A stretch of 64,000 nt of DNA from Chryseobacterium phosphatilyticum (GCF_002899825.2 NZ_PPED02000002.1:689631-753630), one strand, 5' to 3'; shown: positions 34,195 through 43,736, counted from the stretch's first letter. Made by a program: numbers and translations. Notes: generated from the sequence alone by a model not told the origin.

Positions 34195-35379
34195 ATGAAT
34201 TATGATATCGTAATCATCGGGGCAGGTTTAGTGGGGTTGGCAACAGCATACCAGGCTCAGCTTAAAAGCCCCGGCTCTAAAATTCTTATTTTAGAAAAAG
34301 AAAACAATGTATCGCTGCATCAATCCGGACATAATAGCGGAGTGATTCATAGCGGAATATACTATAAACCAAGAAGCTTAAAAGCAAAAAATTGTATTGA
34401 AGGCTATAACTCTATTATCAATTTTGCAGAGAAACATGGTATAAAATACGACCTTTGTGGTAAAATAATTGTAGCAACTTCGCAAGAAGAACTTCCTCTT
34501 TTGGATAATATATATAAAAGAGGAGTAGAAAATGGGCTTCAAAATTTACAATATCTGTCAAGAGAAGAATTTCGTGAAATAGAACCTCATTGTGAAGGAG
34601 TAAGAGCCATTAAAGTTCCACAGACAGGTATCATTGATTACCCTGGTGTAGCCAAAAAAATAAAAAAGCTTTTCGAAGAATTAGGAGGTGAAGTTAAATT
34701 TAATCAGGAAGTAACAAATATTGTTACCAAAGATAATGAGATTGTTGTTCAGACTCATAATTCTGAATTTAAGACAACCAAACTGGTTTCTTGTGCCGGA
34801 CTTTATTCTGACAAGGTTACAAAAATGACTAATGAAAAGAATGATGTTATCATTATTCCTTTTAGAGGAGAGTACTACAAAATTAAAGATGAAAAGAAAC
34901 ATCTGGTAAAACATCTTATTTATCCCGTACCGGATCCTAATTTTCCTTTTTTAGGTGTTCATTTTACAAGAATGGTTGATGGGAACATAGAAGCTGGTCC
35001 AAATGCAGTACTAGCTTTTAAAAAGGAAGGATATAAATTTTTTGATTTTGATTTTAATGAAACCATGCAAACCCTTACATGGCCAGGTTTTAGAAAAATT
35101 GTTGCTAAATATGGTAAAACAGGAATGGGAGAAGTACATCGTTCACTTTCAAAATCCGCTTTTACAAAAGCCTTACAAAAACTAATGCCAGAGATTCAGG
35201 AAAGTGATCTTGTTCCGGGAGGATCCGGAGTAAGAGCTCAGGCATGTGACAGAAATGGAGCCTTAATTGATGATTTTGATATTGTGAAAAACGGAAATAT
35301 CATTCATGTAAGAAATGCACCAAGTCCTGCGGCCACTTCATGTCTTTCTATAGGAAATGCAATAAGTGAGCTTATATAA
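34195..35379 (+). CDS. lhgO: L-2-hydroxyglutarate oxidase
   Basis: A 394-residue FAD-dependent enzyme of the DAO family that oxidises L-2-hydroxyglutarate to 2-oxoglutarate. The dinucleotide motif IIGAGLVGLATAYQ is at about residues 7-20. The LhgO-specific run HQSGHNSGVIHSGIYY is followed by GEYYKI, YPVPDPNFPFLGVHFT, GPNAVLAFKKEGY and a C-terminal GSGVRAQACDRNG. It sits tightly between the uronic dehydrogenase and the WbpE-like aminotransferase, an unusual place for this enzyme. The likely reason is removal of 2-hydroxyglutarate made by WbpB-type dehydrogenases that use 2-oxoglutarate as oxidant (inference). Confidence 0.9.
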   Translation: MNYDIVIIGAGLVGLATAYQAQLKSPGSKILILEKENNVSLHQSGHNSGVIHSGIYYKPRSLKAKNCIEGYNSIINFAEKHGIKYDLCGKIIVATSQEELPLLDNIYKRGVENGLQNLQYLSREEFREIEPHCEGVRAIKVPQTGIIDYPGVAKKIKKLFEELGGEVKFNQEVTNIVTKDNEIVVQTHNSEFKTTKLVSCAGLYSDKVTKMTNEKNDVIIIPFRGEYYKIKDEKKHLVKHLIYPVPDPNFPFLGVHFTRMVDGNIEAGPNAVLAFKKEGYKFFDFDFNETMQTLTWPGFRKIVAKYGKTGMGEVHRSLSKSAFTKALQKLMPEIQESDLVPGGSGVRAQACDRNGALIDDFDIVKNGNIIHVRNAPSPAATSCLSIGNAISELI

Positions 35380-35421
35380 AACTGATTATTTTCAAAAAAC
35401 ACTTAAAGATAAAATAGCATT

Positions 35422-36546
35422 ATGAAAATTCAGATGGTTGATTTAAAAAATCAATACGAAAAGATAAAAGAAGAAGTAAATGCAGGTATTCAGAATTGTT
35501 TAGATAATACCGCATTTATTAATGGCCCTGCAGTAAAAGAATTTCAACAGGATTTTGAAAAATATTTAGGGGTAAAACATGTTATTCCATGTGCCAACGG
35601 TACTGATGCATTACAGATCGCAATGATGGCTTTAGACTTAAAACCAGGTGATGAAATTATTTGCCCTGCTTTTACTTATGTGGCCACTGCTGAAGTAATG
35701 GGACTTTTAGGCTTAAAGCCAATCATGGTAGATGTCAATGAAAATACTTTTGATATTGAGCTTGAAGGTTTGGAGAAGTACCTTACACCGAATACTAAAG
35801 CAATCGTGCCTGTTCATTTGTATGGACAAAGTGCAGACATGGAAAAAATTCTTGCTTTTGCAGAAAAGCATAATTTATTCGTAATAGAAGATAATGCTCA
35901 GGCTATAGGTTCTGATTATACTTTTTCTGATGGAAATGTTAAAAAGACTGGTACTATTGGTCATATCGGGTGTACGTCTTTTTTCCCATCCAAGAATTTA
36001 GGGTGCTACGGTGATGGAGGTGCTTTAATGACAAATGATGATGATCTGGCTCTTAAAATAAGAATGATCGCGAACCATGGACAGGAGAAAAAATACTATC
36101 ATAAAGTACTGGGCTGTAATTCAAGATTAGATACCATACAAGCTGCTGTTCTTAAAGTGAAGTTGAAGTATCTTGACGAATATTCAGCATCAAGAAATAA
36201 AATGGCAACCTATTATGACGAAAATCTTGCCGGTATTGCTGATATTGAAATTCCTGCAAGAGCACAAAATTCAACTCACGTATTCCATCAATATACTCTG
36301 AAGGTAAAAAACGGGAAGAGAGATGAGTTGCAAAAATTTCTTGGTGAGAAGAACATACCAAGTATGATTTATTATCCACTTCCATTATACAAGCAGGAAG
36401 CTTTTCAGCAATATGTGGCAGAAGGTTTTACCTTACCGGTTACTGAGAAACTTTGTTCAGAAGTTATTTCACTTCCTATTCATACAGAATTTGATAAGGA
36501 AGCTTCAGATTTTGTAATATCTGAAATTAAAAACTTTTTCAATTAA
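35422..36546 (+). CDS. wbpE: UDP-3-keto-sugar aminotransferase, WbpE-like
   Basis: A 374-residue DegT/DnrJ/EryC1 aminotransferase. VDLKNQYEKIKEEV at the start, CANGTDALQIAMMALDL, EDNAQAIGSDY and SFFPSKNLGCYGDGG (PLP Lys at about 191) match WbpE/WlbC, which aminates C3 of UDP-3-keto-GlcNAcA with glutamate. It lies directly before a WbpD-like acetyltransferase and a WbpB-like dehydrogenase, so the three steps of 3-acetamido installation are together. Its by-product 2-oxoglutarate can be the oxidant for WbpB. Confidence 0.88.
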   Translation: MKIQMVDLKNQYEKIKEEVNAGIQNCLDNTAFINGPAVKEFQQDFEKYLGVKHVIPCANGTDALQIAMMALDLKPGDEIICPAFTYVATAEVMGLLGLKPIMVDVNENTFDIELEGLEKYLTPNTKAIVPVHLYGQSADMEKILAFAEKHNLFVIEDNAQAIGSDYTFSDGNVKKTGTIGHIGCTSFFPSKNLGCYGDGGALMTNDDDLALKIRMIANHGQEKKYYHKVLGCNSRLDTIQAAVLKVKLKYLDEYSASRNKMATYYDENLAGIADIEIPARAQNSTHVFHQYTLKVKNGKRDELQKFLGEKNIPSMIYYPLPLYKQEAFQQYVAEGFTLPVTEKLCSEVISLPIHTEFDKEASDFVISEIKNFFN

Positions 36547-36564
36547 TCATTAAAACAGAATATT

Positions 36565-37137
36565 ATGTCGGATTTCTTTGCACACGAAACAGCTGTTATA
36601 GACGATGGGTGTCAAATAGGTAATGGAACTAAAATTTGGCACTTTTCACATCTTATGCCGGGATGTATTTTAGGAGAACATTGTAATATTGGACAAAATG
36701 TTGTAATCTCACCTAAAGTTGTTTTGGGAAAGAATGTTAAGGTGCAAAACAATGTTTCCATCTATGAAGGGGTTATATGTGATGATGACGTTTTTCTGGG
36801 ACCTTCGATGGTTTTCACCAACGTAATCAATCCTAGAAGCGCAGTAAACAGAAAGAATGAATATCTTAAAACCCATGTTGGAAAAGGTGCTTCTATTGGA
36901 GCTAATGCAACCATTGTTTGTGGACATAACATCGGACAGTTTGCCTTTATAGGTGCTGGGGCTGTTGTAACGAAGGAAGTTCCTGATTATGCTTTGGTGG
37001 TGGGAAATCCTGCAAAACAATTAGGCTGGATGAGCGAATATGGACAACGCCTTGAATTTAATGAAGAAGGAGTAGCGGTTTGCACTGAAAGTGGAGAAAA
37101 ATACAAAATAGATAATAATAAAGTTTCGAAAATTTAA
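36565..37137 (+). CDS. wbpD: UDP-3-amino-sugar N-acetyltransferase, WbpD-like
   Basis: A 190-residue left-handed beta-helix acetyltransferase. Hexapeptide repeats run from about residue 10 to 150 (IGNGTKIWHFSHL, then IGQNVVISPKVVLGKNVKVQNNVSIYEGV, then IGANATIVCGHNIGQFAFIGAGAVVTKEV). The NPRSAVNRKNEY loop and GNPAKQLGWMSEYGQRL end are typical for WbpD. It would acetylate the 3-amino group made by WbpE with acetyl-CoA. It is one of a tight run of co-oriented genes. Confidence 0.9.
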   Translation: MSDFFAHETAVIDDGCQIGNGTKIWHFSHLMPGCILGEHCNIGQNVVISPKVVLGKNVKVQNNVSIYEGVICDDDVFLGPSMVFTNVINPRSAVNRKNEYLKTHVGKGASIGANATIVCGHNIGQFAFIGAGAVVTKEVPDYALVVGNPAKQLGWMSEYGQRLEFNEEGVAVCTESGEKYKIDNNKVSKI

Positions 37138-37147
37138 ATAAGTAACG

Positions 37148-38173
37148 ATGTCTGAAAAAATAAAATTTGCAGTTGTAGGATGTGGACATATCGGAAAGAG
37201 ACACGCAGAAATGGTGTCGAGAAATTCTGAATGCGAACTGGTAGCGTTAATAGATGTAAAAGATAAATCTGTCTTAGGAATAGAAAATTATGATGTTCCT
37301 TTTTTCTCATCACTGGAAGATTTTTTAAACTCCGGGATAGAAGCAGATGTTGTGAATATAGCTTCTCCAAATGGATTCCATTTTGAACAGGCTTACAAGG
37401 TAATTGATTCCGGAAAACATGTTGTTGTGGAAAAACCAATGGCTCTTAATAAACAAGATGCTGAAAAGCTGATTTTTCAAGCCCTTCACAAGCATAAACA
37501 AGTTTTTGCCGTAATGCAAAACCGTTATTCTCCACCATCGGCATGGATAAAGGAAATAGTAGAAAGCGGAAAACTGGGTAAAATATATATGGTACAGTTA
37601 AATTGCTACTGGAACCGTGACGACAGATATTATAAGCCGGAATCCTGGCATGGTAAACTAGAGTTGGATGGTGGAACTTTGTTTACACAGTTCTCTCACT
37701 TTATAGATATCATGTACTGGTTATTCGGAGACATCACTAATATTAAGGCGAAATTTGCTGATTTTAACCATAAAGATCTTACTGATTTTGAAGATTCAGG
37801 ATTTGTAAGCTTTGACTTTGTAAATGGAGGAATGGGATCTTTAAATTATTCAACTTCTGTTTGGAATCAAAACCTGGAAAGTTCAATGACTATTATTGCT
37901 GAGAACGGAGCCGTGAAAATTGGTGGACAATACATGGATAAAGTAGAGGTTTGTAACGTAAAGGATTATGTAATGCCTGAACTGGCACCAACGAATCCTG
38001 GGAATGATTATGGTGCTTATAAAGGTTCAGCTGCCAATCATCATTATATTATTGAGAATGTTGTTGACGTAATTAAAGGAAGAAATACTATTACAACTAA
38101 TGCTTTAGAAGGATTAAAAGTAGTTGATATCATAGAAAAGATATATGCTTTAAAAAACACTCCAAAAGGGTAG
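37148..38173 (+). CDS. wbpB: UDP-GlcNAcA 3-dehydrogenase, WbpB-like (Gfo/Idh/MocA)
   Basis: A 341-residue NAD-dependent oxidoreductase with an N-terminal Rossmann motif VVGCGHIGKRHAEM, the family's EKPMALN with the catalytic Lys at about 97, and the C-terminal domain with GGTLFTQFSHFIDIMYW containing the active-site His. By context with WbpE and WbpD it oxidises C3 of UDP-GlcNAcA. Known WbpB/WlbA enzymes fall into a group that recycles NADH with 2-oxoglutarate and a group that may not; by eye this sequence looks more like the shorter GHIGKRHAE type, so the oxidant has to be tested. Confidence 0.82.
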   Translation: MSEKIKFAVVGCGHIGKRHAEMVSRNSECELVALIDVKDKSVLGIENYDVPFFSSLEDFLNSGIEADVVNIASPNGFHFEQAYKVIDSGKHVVVEKPMALNKQDAEKLIFQALHKHKQVFAVMQNRYSPPSAWIKEIVESGKLGKIYMVQLNCYWNRDDRYYKPESWHGKLELDGGTLFTQFSHFIDIMYWLFGDITNIKAKFADFNHKDLTDFEDSGFVSFDFVNGGMGSLNYSTSVWNQNLESSMTIIAENGAVKIGGQYMDKVEVCNVKDYVMPELAPTNPGNDYGAYKGSAANHHYIIENVVDVIKGRNTITTNALEGLKVVDIIEKIYALKNTPKG

Positions 38174-38176
38174 ATT

Positions 38177-39406
38177 TTGAGAGAAAAACTTAAAAATATC
38201 GTCAATTCATCTAGCATTAGAAATTCTTTTTTGTTAATGGTCGGAACCGGGATTAGCCAATTTATCCCTGTTCTGTTTAGTCCTTTCCTGACAAGGATAT
38301 ATTCACCTGCCAATTTTGGAGATCTTGCTATTTTTATGGCTTTTTCTCTTATTATCGGTATGGGTGCTTCTGGAATGTATGAGTATGCAATAGTTTTGCC
38401 TGAAGAAGATAAAGATGCACAGAATATTATTAAATTAATATCAGTACTTGCCATATCTGTTAGTGTTTTAACAGGGATTGTATTCTACATTGCAAATTGG
38501 TTTATTGAATTAGATTTTTTTTATTTTTTACTACCATTCTCTATTTTTTTTACAGTCTGTTATAATGTGATTTCCTATTGGTACAATAGGATGAAAAAAT
38601 ATAAAACATTAAACATTATCAGGATTTTTCAATCCGTTTTAATTATTGCTGGAAGTTTTATCTTTTATAAAGTAAAAAATGGACTTGTTTATGGTTATAT
38701 ATTAGGTGGAATGTTTTGTTTCCTTATATATATATATAGTTTTTTTTCACATCTTCGCAAGATAAATTTTAATGAAATCAAACATTTGGCTTTTGAATAT
38801 AAAAAATTTCCTACTCTGATTTTACCTTCATCTTTAATGAATACAGTAAGTAGCTATGCTCCTGTTTTTTTTATAAAAAAATTTTATACATCATCTCAAT
38901 TAGGATCTTTTTCAATGTCCAACAGAGTACTTACTGCTCCTATATCTGTAATAAGTACAGCAATAGGACAAGTTTACTTTAAGAATTTATCAGATTATTA
39001 CAATGAAAATAAAAATGATCTGATAAGAAAAACATTTTTACAAAGTACCTATATACTTTGTCTTATTTCTGTATTTATATTTTTGCCTTTATTTTTCTTT
39101 GGAGAAGACTTAGCTTTAATTGTTTTTGGGAAAGCATGGAAGGAAGCTGGTGAGTTTATAGAGATTATTGCTTTAGCATCTATGATGAAATTTATTGTAT
39201 CTCCTTTGAGTACAGTTTTAATCGTTAAGAAAGAACTCAATAAAGTAGCTAGGTGGCAAACCATATATTTCTTTACTTCAATGACAATTTTTATTGTTGG
39301 ATCTTTCTTTTCAATAAAAACATTGTTGTGGATTTATGTAATACATGAGACAATATTATATGCAATATATTATTACATTATGAAAAGTGTAATAAATAAA
39401 AATTAG
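38177..39406 (+). CDS. wzx: Oligosaccharide flippase (Wzx-like)
   Basis: A 409-residue integral membrane protein with about 10-12 hydrophobic segments and the MATE/MOP flippase start (GTGISQFIPVLFSPFLTRIYSPANFGDLAIFMA) and IISYWYNRMKKYKTLNI in the loop after the fourth helix. It would flip lipid-linked repeat units to the periplasmic side. The start codon is TTG at 38177, 3 bp after the wbpB stop; the nearest ATG would remove the first amphipathic stretch. Part of the export core with Wzy. Confidence 0.85.
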   Translation: MREKLKNIVNSSSIRNSFLLMVGTGISQFIPVLFSPFLTRIYSPANFGDLAIFMAFSLIIGMGASGMYEYAIVLPEEDKDAQNIIKLISVLAISVSVLTGIVFYIANWFIELDFFYFLLPFSIFFTVCYNVISYWYNRMKKYKTLNIIRIFQSVLIIAGSFIFYKVKNGLVYGYILGGMFCFLIYIYSFFSHLRKINFNEIKHLAFEYKKFPTLILPSSLMNTVSSYAPVFFIKKFYTSSQLGSFSMSNRVLTAPISVISTAIGQVYFKNLSDYYNENKNDLIRKTFLQSTYILCLISVFIFLPLFFFGEDLALIVFGKAWKEAGEFIEIIALASMMKFIVSPLSTVLIVKKELNKVARWQTIYFFTSMTIFIVGSFFSIKTLLWIYVIHETILYAIYYYIMKSVINKN

Positions 39407-39413
39407 AACATTT

Positions 39414-40592
39414 ATGTATAATACTGAAATCAATATAAAAAAAATTAAAAAAATATTTGCAATTAGTTATTGCGTCATTTTTTTGACTTTTTATTGTATT
39501 ATTCCTGTGTTTTTTATGGGAGACTCTGTTGATAAGACTATAAGTGAGACTTTAGGAGCTATTACTTTGTTATCGGTGTTTGGGTTCTTAGCTTCATTTT
39601 GTATAAATTTTTTCCCAAATCATAAACAAAAATATTTGGTTATTAACGGGGATACCTTTAGCAAATATGTCTTTATTATTTATATTCTGGTTGTTTTATT
39701 AATTATGGTTACTGCAGGAGAGCTGCCTATCTTAGCCTCGCTTAGAGGTGCTAGCCAGGAAGATCTTTTTGGGTTAAGAGAAGACTTCTTAAAAGACAGA
39801 AAAGGATTTGAAATTATTTTCAGTTATTTAATAACAATTATAGATAGTACATTTTTCCCCTTTGTTATTGTCAGAGCTTTTTTTTACAAAAATAAATCAA
39901 GGTTTCTGTATCTGTTGGTATTTGTATTATACTCTATTTCATTTTTGGAAAAGGGGTATTTTTTGAAAATTGCAATTCCTGTTTTTTTCTTTTTATATTA
40001 TAAATCAAAAAATAAAAAAACCTACTTACTTGTCAGTGGCGGAGTTATTTTAGCCTTAATCAGTTTAATGTTTCTTCTTTCAAAATTTGATGCTATTGAT
40101 GCAAGCAGAGATGAACCTTTCTTCAGTATCTATCATATTCCCGCAACAATTTTTGAAGCCGTTGTATGGAGAATGGTTGCTGTTCCTGTAATCACTGCCT
40201 ATCAAGGTCTCGAATTGTTTTTTTCAAATGAGTTTCATGGTGAATATTTATATGGTGCGACAAGTAGTTTGTTGTCCTCAATATTTGGATTGGAACGTAT
40301 TAATTTTGAAAGAGCCTTATACCAGAGCCAATTTGGCGGTAGTGAAACAGGAAATGCTAATCAGTTTTATCTGATAGAAGCTTTTATTAATTATGGATAT
40401 GTTGGTGTTTTTTTATTTTCATTTTTATTGGGTAAAATAGTGAAGGATATGATCAATACCAAAAATATTGCTATAATATGTATTATTCCTTTACTTTTTT
40501 ATAATCTGTTCAGTTCAGGTTTGATAGGAAATCTCTTGAGTAATGGATATTTATTTTTCTATCTGATGGTAATATACGTCAGATTTAAGTAA
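39414..40592 (+). CDS. O-antigen polymerase-like membrane protein (Wzy candidate)
   Basis: A 392-residue polytopic membrane protein of low sequence complexity with about 10 hydrophobic helices and one large central loop (about residues 220-300), the layout of Wzy polymerases. The loop has QSQFGGSETGNANQFYLIEAFINYGYVG, like the Glu/Arg-rich loop of oligosaccharide repeat unit polymerases. It directly follows Wzx. A second Wzy/ligase-like protein lies at 51943, so which is polymerase and which is ligase is not settled. Confidence 0.7.
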   Translation: MYNTEINIKKIKKIFAISYCVIFLTFYCIIPVFFMGDSVDKTISETLGAITLLSVFGFLASFCINFFPNHKQKYLVINGDTFSKYVFIIYILVVLLIMVTAGELPILASLRGASQEDLFGLREDFLKDRKGFEIIFSYLITIIDSTFFPFVIVRAFFYKNKSRFLYLLVFVLYSISFLEKGYFLKIAIPVFFFLYYKSKNKKTYLLVSGGVILALISLMFLLSKFDAIDASRDEPFFSIYHIPATIFEAVVWRMVAVPVITAYQGLELFFSNEFHGEYLYGATSSLLSSIFGLERINFERALYQSQFGGSETGNANQFYLIEAFINYGYVGVFLFSFLLGKIVKDMINTKNIAIICIIPLLFYNLFSSGLIGNLLSNGYLFFYLMVIYVRFK

Positions 40593-40603
40593 TTTTATAA
40601 AAA

Positions 40604-42001
40604 ATGCAAATGGGAAAAATCTTATTAATCATATCAATGATATTTTCTTTAGAAAATATTTTTATTAAAAAAAGTGATGATGATACGAAATATCTACAAA
40701 CTCTACTTAAGCAAAAGAATATTGTAGAACTTCCAGCTAATACAACATATAAGATTAACGGGACACTATACTTGAAGAATGGACAAAAAATCCTTGGAAA
40801 TCATGCAACGATCATACAAACTGCTCCGGGAAAGCCTATTTTCGATTGTGTAGATAAAAAAGATATTTCAGTTTCACAAATTAATTTAAAAGGATATGGA
40901 AATGACTATTCACCTACATCCTCATCTACTTCAGTAGGAATATTGTGCTTTGGAGCTGAAAATGTAAGGATTTGTGAAAATAATTTTTATAATTTTTCAT
41001 ATTCTCCAGTTGCGGGATTAAGAAAAGTAAAAAATGTATTGTTTGAAAATAATTACTGTGAAGGTATTGGTTTGAATAATCCTAAATATTATCAGAAAGA
41101 TGTTACCGGAGTCACATTGGGTGGAGAAGATATCCGTATTTTGAATAACCGGATCACAAATAGTTCACAGGGTATTATGATTGCTGAAGGAAGTAAAAAT
41201 ATAACAATAAAAGATAATCAAATCTATAATTTGCCTTTAGAACATGGAATTTATGTTGATGCTTCATGCTCAGATATTATTATCGAAAATAATAAGATCA
41301 CAAAAGTTAACGGATCTGGAATAAAAATACAAAATAGAAGTAAAAAGATTCCTCCGGGGATTAGCAAAAATATCTTAATTAAGGATAATACCGTTTTTGA
41401 TACAGGACTTGGAGACGGTATACTTGTAAATAACACTGAAGGTAACGAGGTATATGCAGAAAATGTAACTATTACCGGGAATATCTTAAAAAATATTGGT
41501 CAGGATGGAATTAATCTTAGGTTTTCAAAAAATAGCAAGGTTTTAGATAATCAGATTCTAACGACTAAAAGATCGGGTATTTATTTGAAAGAGAATTATA
41601 GCTTGACAATATATAAAAATACAATAGAAAATATCCAGCAGAATGGAATTTTTGATGAAGGATCGGGAACTAATATCGTTATGGATAGTAATACCATTAC
41701 TAATATTGGCTTGGCTGGGAATGACAAAAATGGTCTTAGTTCAGGTATATTTATCCAGTCAGGAAATAATAGACAAATAGTAAACAATTATCTGAAAGGC
41801 AACCCTAAGTATACACAGTATTCTTTATATATTCCAGATGGAGATCAAAAAACAATAATTATAAAAAATAATAAGTTTATTGGAGCGAGAGATTCAGGAG
41901 CAAGATTTTCTGAAGGAAAAGTGAAATTTAAAGAGTTTACTGGCAACCAGTTTGACTCTCAGGTAAGTGGATCGAAAATATTGAATCAACCTAACCAGTA
42001 A
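40604..42001 (+). CDS. Right-handed beta-helix repeat protein
   Basis: A 465-residue protein with an N-terminal hydrophobic stretch (about 4-18, likely a secretion signal) and many PbH1-type repeats from about residue 50 to 440. Examples are ITIKDNQIYNLPLEHGIYVD, then IIIENNKITKVNGSGIKIQ, then VTITGNILKNIGQDGINLRF. The fold is that of pectate-lyase-like and polysaccharide-degrading proteins. In a glycan locus it may be a periplasmic lyase or epimerase acting on the polymer, but no catalytic signature was recognised. No T9SS domain is present at the C-terminus. Confidence 0.75.
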   Translation: MQMGKILLIISMIFSLENIFIKKSDDDTKYLQTLLKQKNIVELPANTTYKINGTLYLKNGQKILGNHATIIQTAPGKPIFDCVDKKDISVSQINLKGYGNDYSPTSSSTSVGILCFGAENVRICENNFYNFSYSPVAGLRKVKNVLFENNYCEGIGLNNPKYYQKDVTGVTLGGEDIRILNNRITNSSQGIMIAEGSKNITIKDNQIYNLPLEHGIYVDASCSDIIIENNKITKVNGSGIKIQNRSKKIPPGISKNILIKDNTVFDTGLGDGILVNNTEGNEVYAENVTITGNILKNIGQDGINLRFSKNSKVLDNQILTTKRSGIYLKENYSLTIYKNTIENIQQNGIFDEGSGTNIVMDSNTITNIGLAGNDKNGLSSGIFIQSGNNRQIVNNYLKGNPKYTQYSLYIPDGDQKTIIIKNNKFIGARDSGARFSEGKVKFKEFTGNQFDSQVSGSKILNQPNQ

Positions 42002-42030
42002 TTATTATAAAATTGAAAAAACTAAAACCT

Positions 42031-43596
42031 ATGAAAACAAGAAATTATTTATTATCGCTGGTGGGAGTGCTATTTTATACAGGAGTATCTTCACAAACTG
42101 TTTATGTAGATAACGCATATGGTGGGGGCAATGGAAGGCTAGAGTATTCACTGGCTCCTAGCCTTAATGTAACCTATCAAAGTGAAAGCTTACAGCAGAC
42201 AGAGTTTGCTCCTTTTTTAGCAACTAATATTATTGATTTTTCAGGAAGAGTTATGGATAGAGATAACTTTAATGGATACTCTAATTTTAGGCTAAAAAAA
42301 TATAATGCGGAAGGAAAGCTGGATCTAAGTTATGGAAACAATGGTTTGTCAGGGGCAGAATATAATTGGGGACAATCCAGTAATACCAGAACTGAAATGC
42401 TGTATAGTAATCATAATGATGAGAATTTTATAGCGGGATTAAATTTCCCTAATAATCTGGATGTCTATCGTATAGGTAAATTTTCATCAGATGGAAATAC
42501 TTTAACAAGTGTAGGATCCTCTTATATATTACCTAATTCTACGTTTAAAGTTTTAAATATTAAAGTTCTGCCTGATAATTCAGCCTATTTATATGTAGAC
42601 GGCCAGGATTTTAGATTTGGAATTATTAAATTAAATGCTGGAGGTACATTAGATACCTCGTTTAATGGAACGGGAAGAAAAACTTATGTACATAACAGAC
42701 CGGGAGATTATACTTCCAGTGTGACAATTGATGATAATAATAATTATTATATTACAACTTCAAATTTTAATAAAGACGAAAGGATACATGATGTATTTAT
42801 AAGAAAATTTAATGCTGATGGTTCAATAGATACTTCTTTTGGAGTAAATGGAATCTCAAAGCAGGCACCGGAGCCCAACAAAGGTTTTACTGCAAAAAGT
42901 ATTGCGATCACACCGGATAATAAAATCCTGGTACTTATGAAAGGTTACAGCCCGATAAGAAATATTTTGATGAGGCTGAACAGCGATGGAAGTTTAGATA
43001 CAAGCTTTGGACAAAATGGGTATAAAAACCTTACGGGTCTCGAGACTTTTAACAGCAGAACAATGAAGATCATTAATAATAAAATCTATCTGGTCGGAGA
43101 TAATAATAAGAGTGGAACATATAATTATATGCCTATGATTGCCAAATTAGATATCAATGGAAATTTAGATACTTCTCTGAATAATGTAGGAATAATGACC
43201 CAAACAATTTATAATGGTTATGATGCTAAATTTAATGATATTGTTTTGCAGCCAACAACTAATAAACTTCTTGTTTTTGGCGAGTCCAATACACCCGATG
43301 GAAAACTTGCCAGAGTTGTTTTAAGATTAACAGATGAAGGTTTTTTGGGAATTAAAGACAATGTAAAGAAAGAAGAAGAATTAAAAATTTATCCAAATCC
43401 TGTGAAGGATGTTATTAATTTTAATAATCATTCAATGATCAAGGCAAATGAGGGATTTATTATATATGATACAACTGGAAATACTATTCTGAAAGGTAAG
43501 CTCAATCATTCAATGAAGATTTATGTTTCACACTTACCAAAAGGAATTTATATGGTTAATATTCAGCAAAAAACAATTAAGTTTATAAAAGACTAA
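42031..43596 (+). CDS. T9SS cargo protein with delta-60 (beta-propeller) repeats
   Basis: A 521-residue secreted protein. After a Sec signal peptide (MKTRNYLLSLVGVLFYTGVSSQ) come at least five delta-60 repeats with the L-D-T/L-S-(F/L/Y) pattern: KLDLSYGNNGLSG, GTLDTSFNGTGR, GSIDTSFGVNGIS, GSLDTSFGQNGYK, GNLDTSLNNVGIM. The last 80 residues are a type A T9SS sorting domain (KIYPNPVKDVINFNN, then GIYMVNIQ...KFIKD). It should be carried across the outer membrane by T9SS and anchored at the surface. Its place inside the polysaccharide locus is unusual. Start set at ATG 42031 rather than the upstream TTG. Confidence 0.88.
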   Translation: MKTRNYLLSLVGVLFYTGVSSQTVYVDNAYGGGNGRLEYSLAPSLNVTYQSESLQQTEFAPFLATNIIDFSGRVMDRDNFNGYSNFRLKKYNAEGKLDLSYGNNGLSGAEYNWGQSSNTRTEMLYSNHNDENFIAGLNFPNNLDVYRIGKFSSDGNTLTSVGSSYILPNSTFKVLNIKVLPDNSAYLYVDGQDFRFGIIKLNAGGTLDTSFNGTGRKTYVHNRPGDYTSSVTIDDNNNYYITTSNFNKDERIHDVFIRKFNADGSIDTSFGVNGISKQAPEPNKGFTAKSIAITPDNKILVLMKGYSPIRNILMRLNSDGSLDTSFGQNGYKNLTGLETFNSRTMKIINNKIYLVGDNNKSGTYNYMPMIAKLDINGNLDTSLNNVGIMTQTIYNGYDAKFNDIVLQPTTNKLLVFGESNTPDGKLARVVLRLTDEGFLGIKDNVKKEEELKIYPNPVKDVINFNNHSMIKANEGFIIYDTTGNTILKGKLNHSMKIYVSHLPKGIYMVNIQQKTIKFIKD

Positions 43597-43636
43597 CCTG
43601 CATTTTATAAAATTAAATATAAGAAAGATGTAAATA

Positions 43637-43675
43637 TACCATGGTATTTTTGGAGATCTTCTTGGTACCATGGTA
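43637..43675. repeat. Two TACCATGGTA palindromes in a glycan-locus gap
   Basis: The self-complementary 10-mer TACCATGGTA occurs at 43637-43646 and 43666-43675. The two copies can pair as a hairpin with a 19-nt loop, or be a duplicated operator (centres 29 bp apart). Confidence 0.6.
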
Positions 43676-43736
43676 GTAATTTCAGAATCAGGATAAGCAG
43701 GAAGATAGATGATTGAAAATTAAATAAATATTTAAA

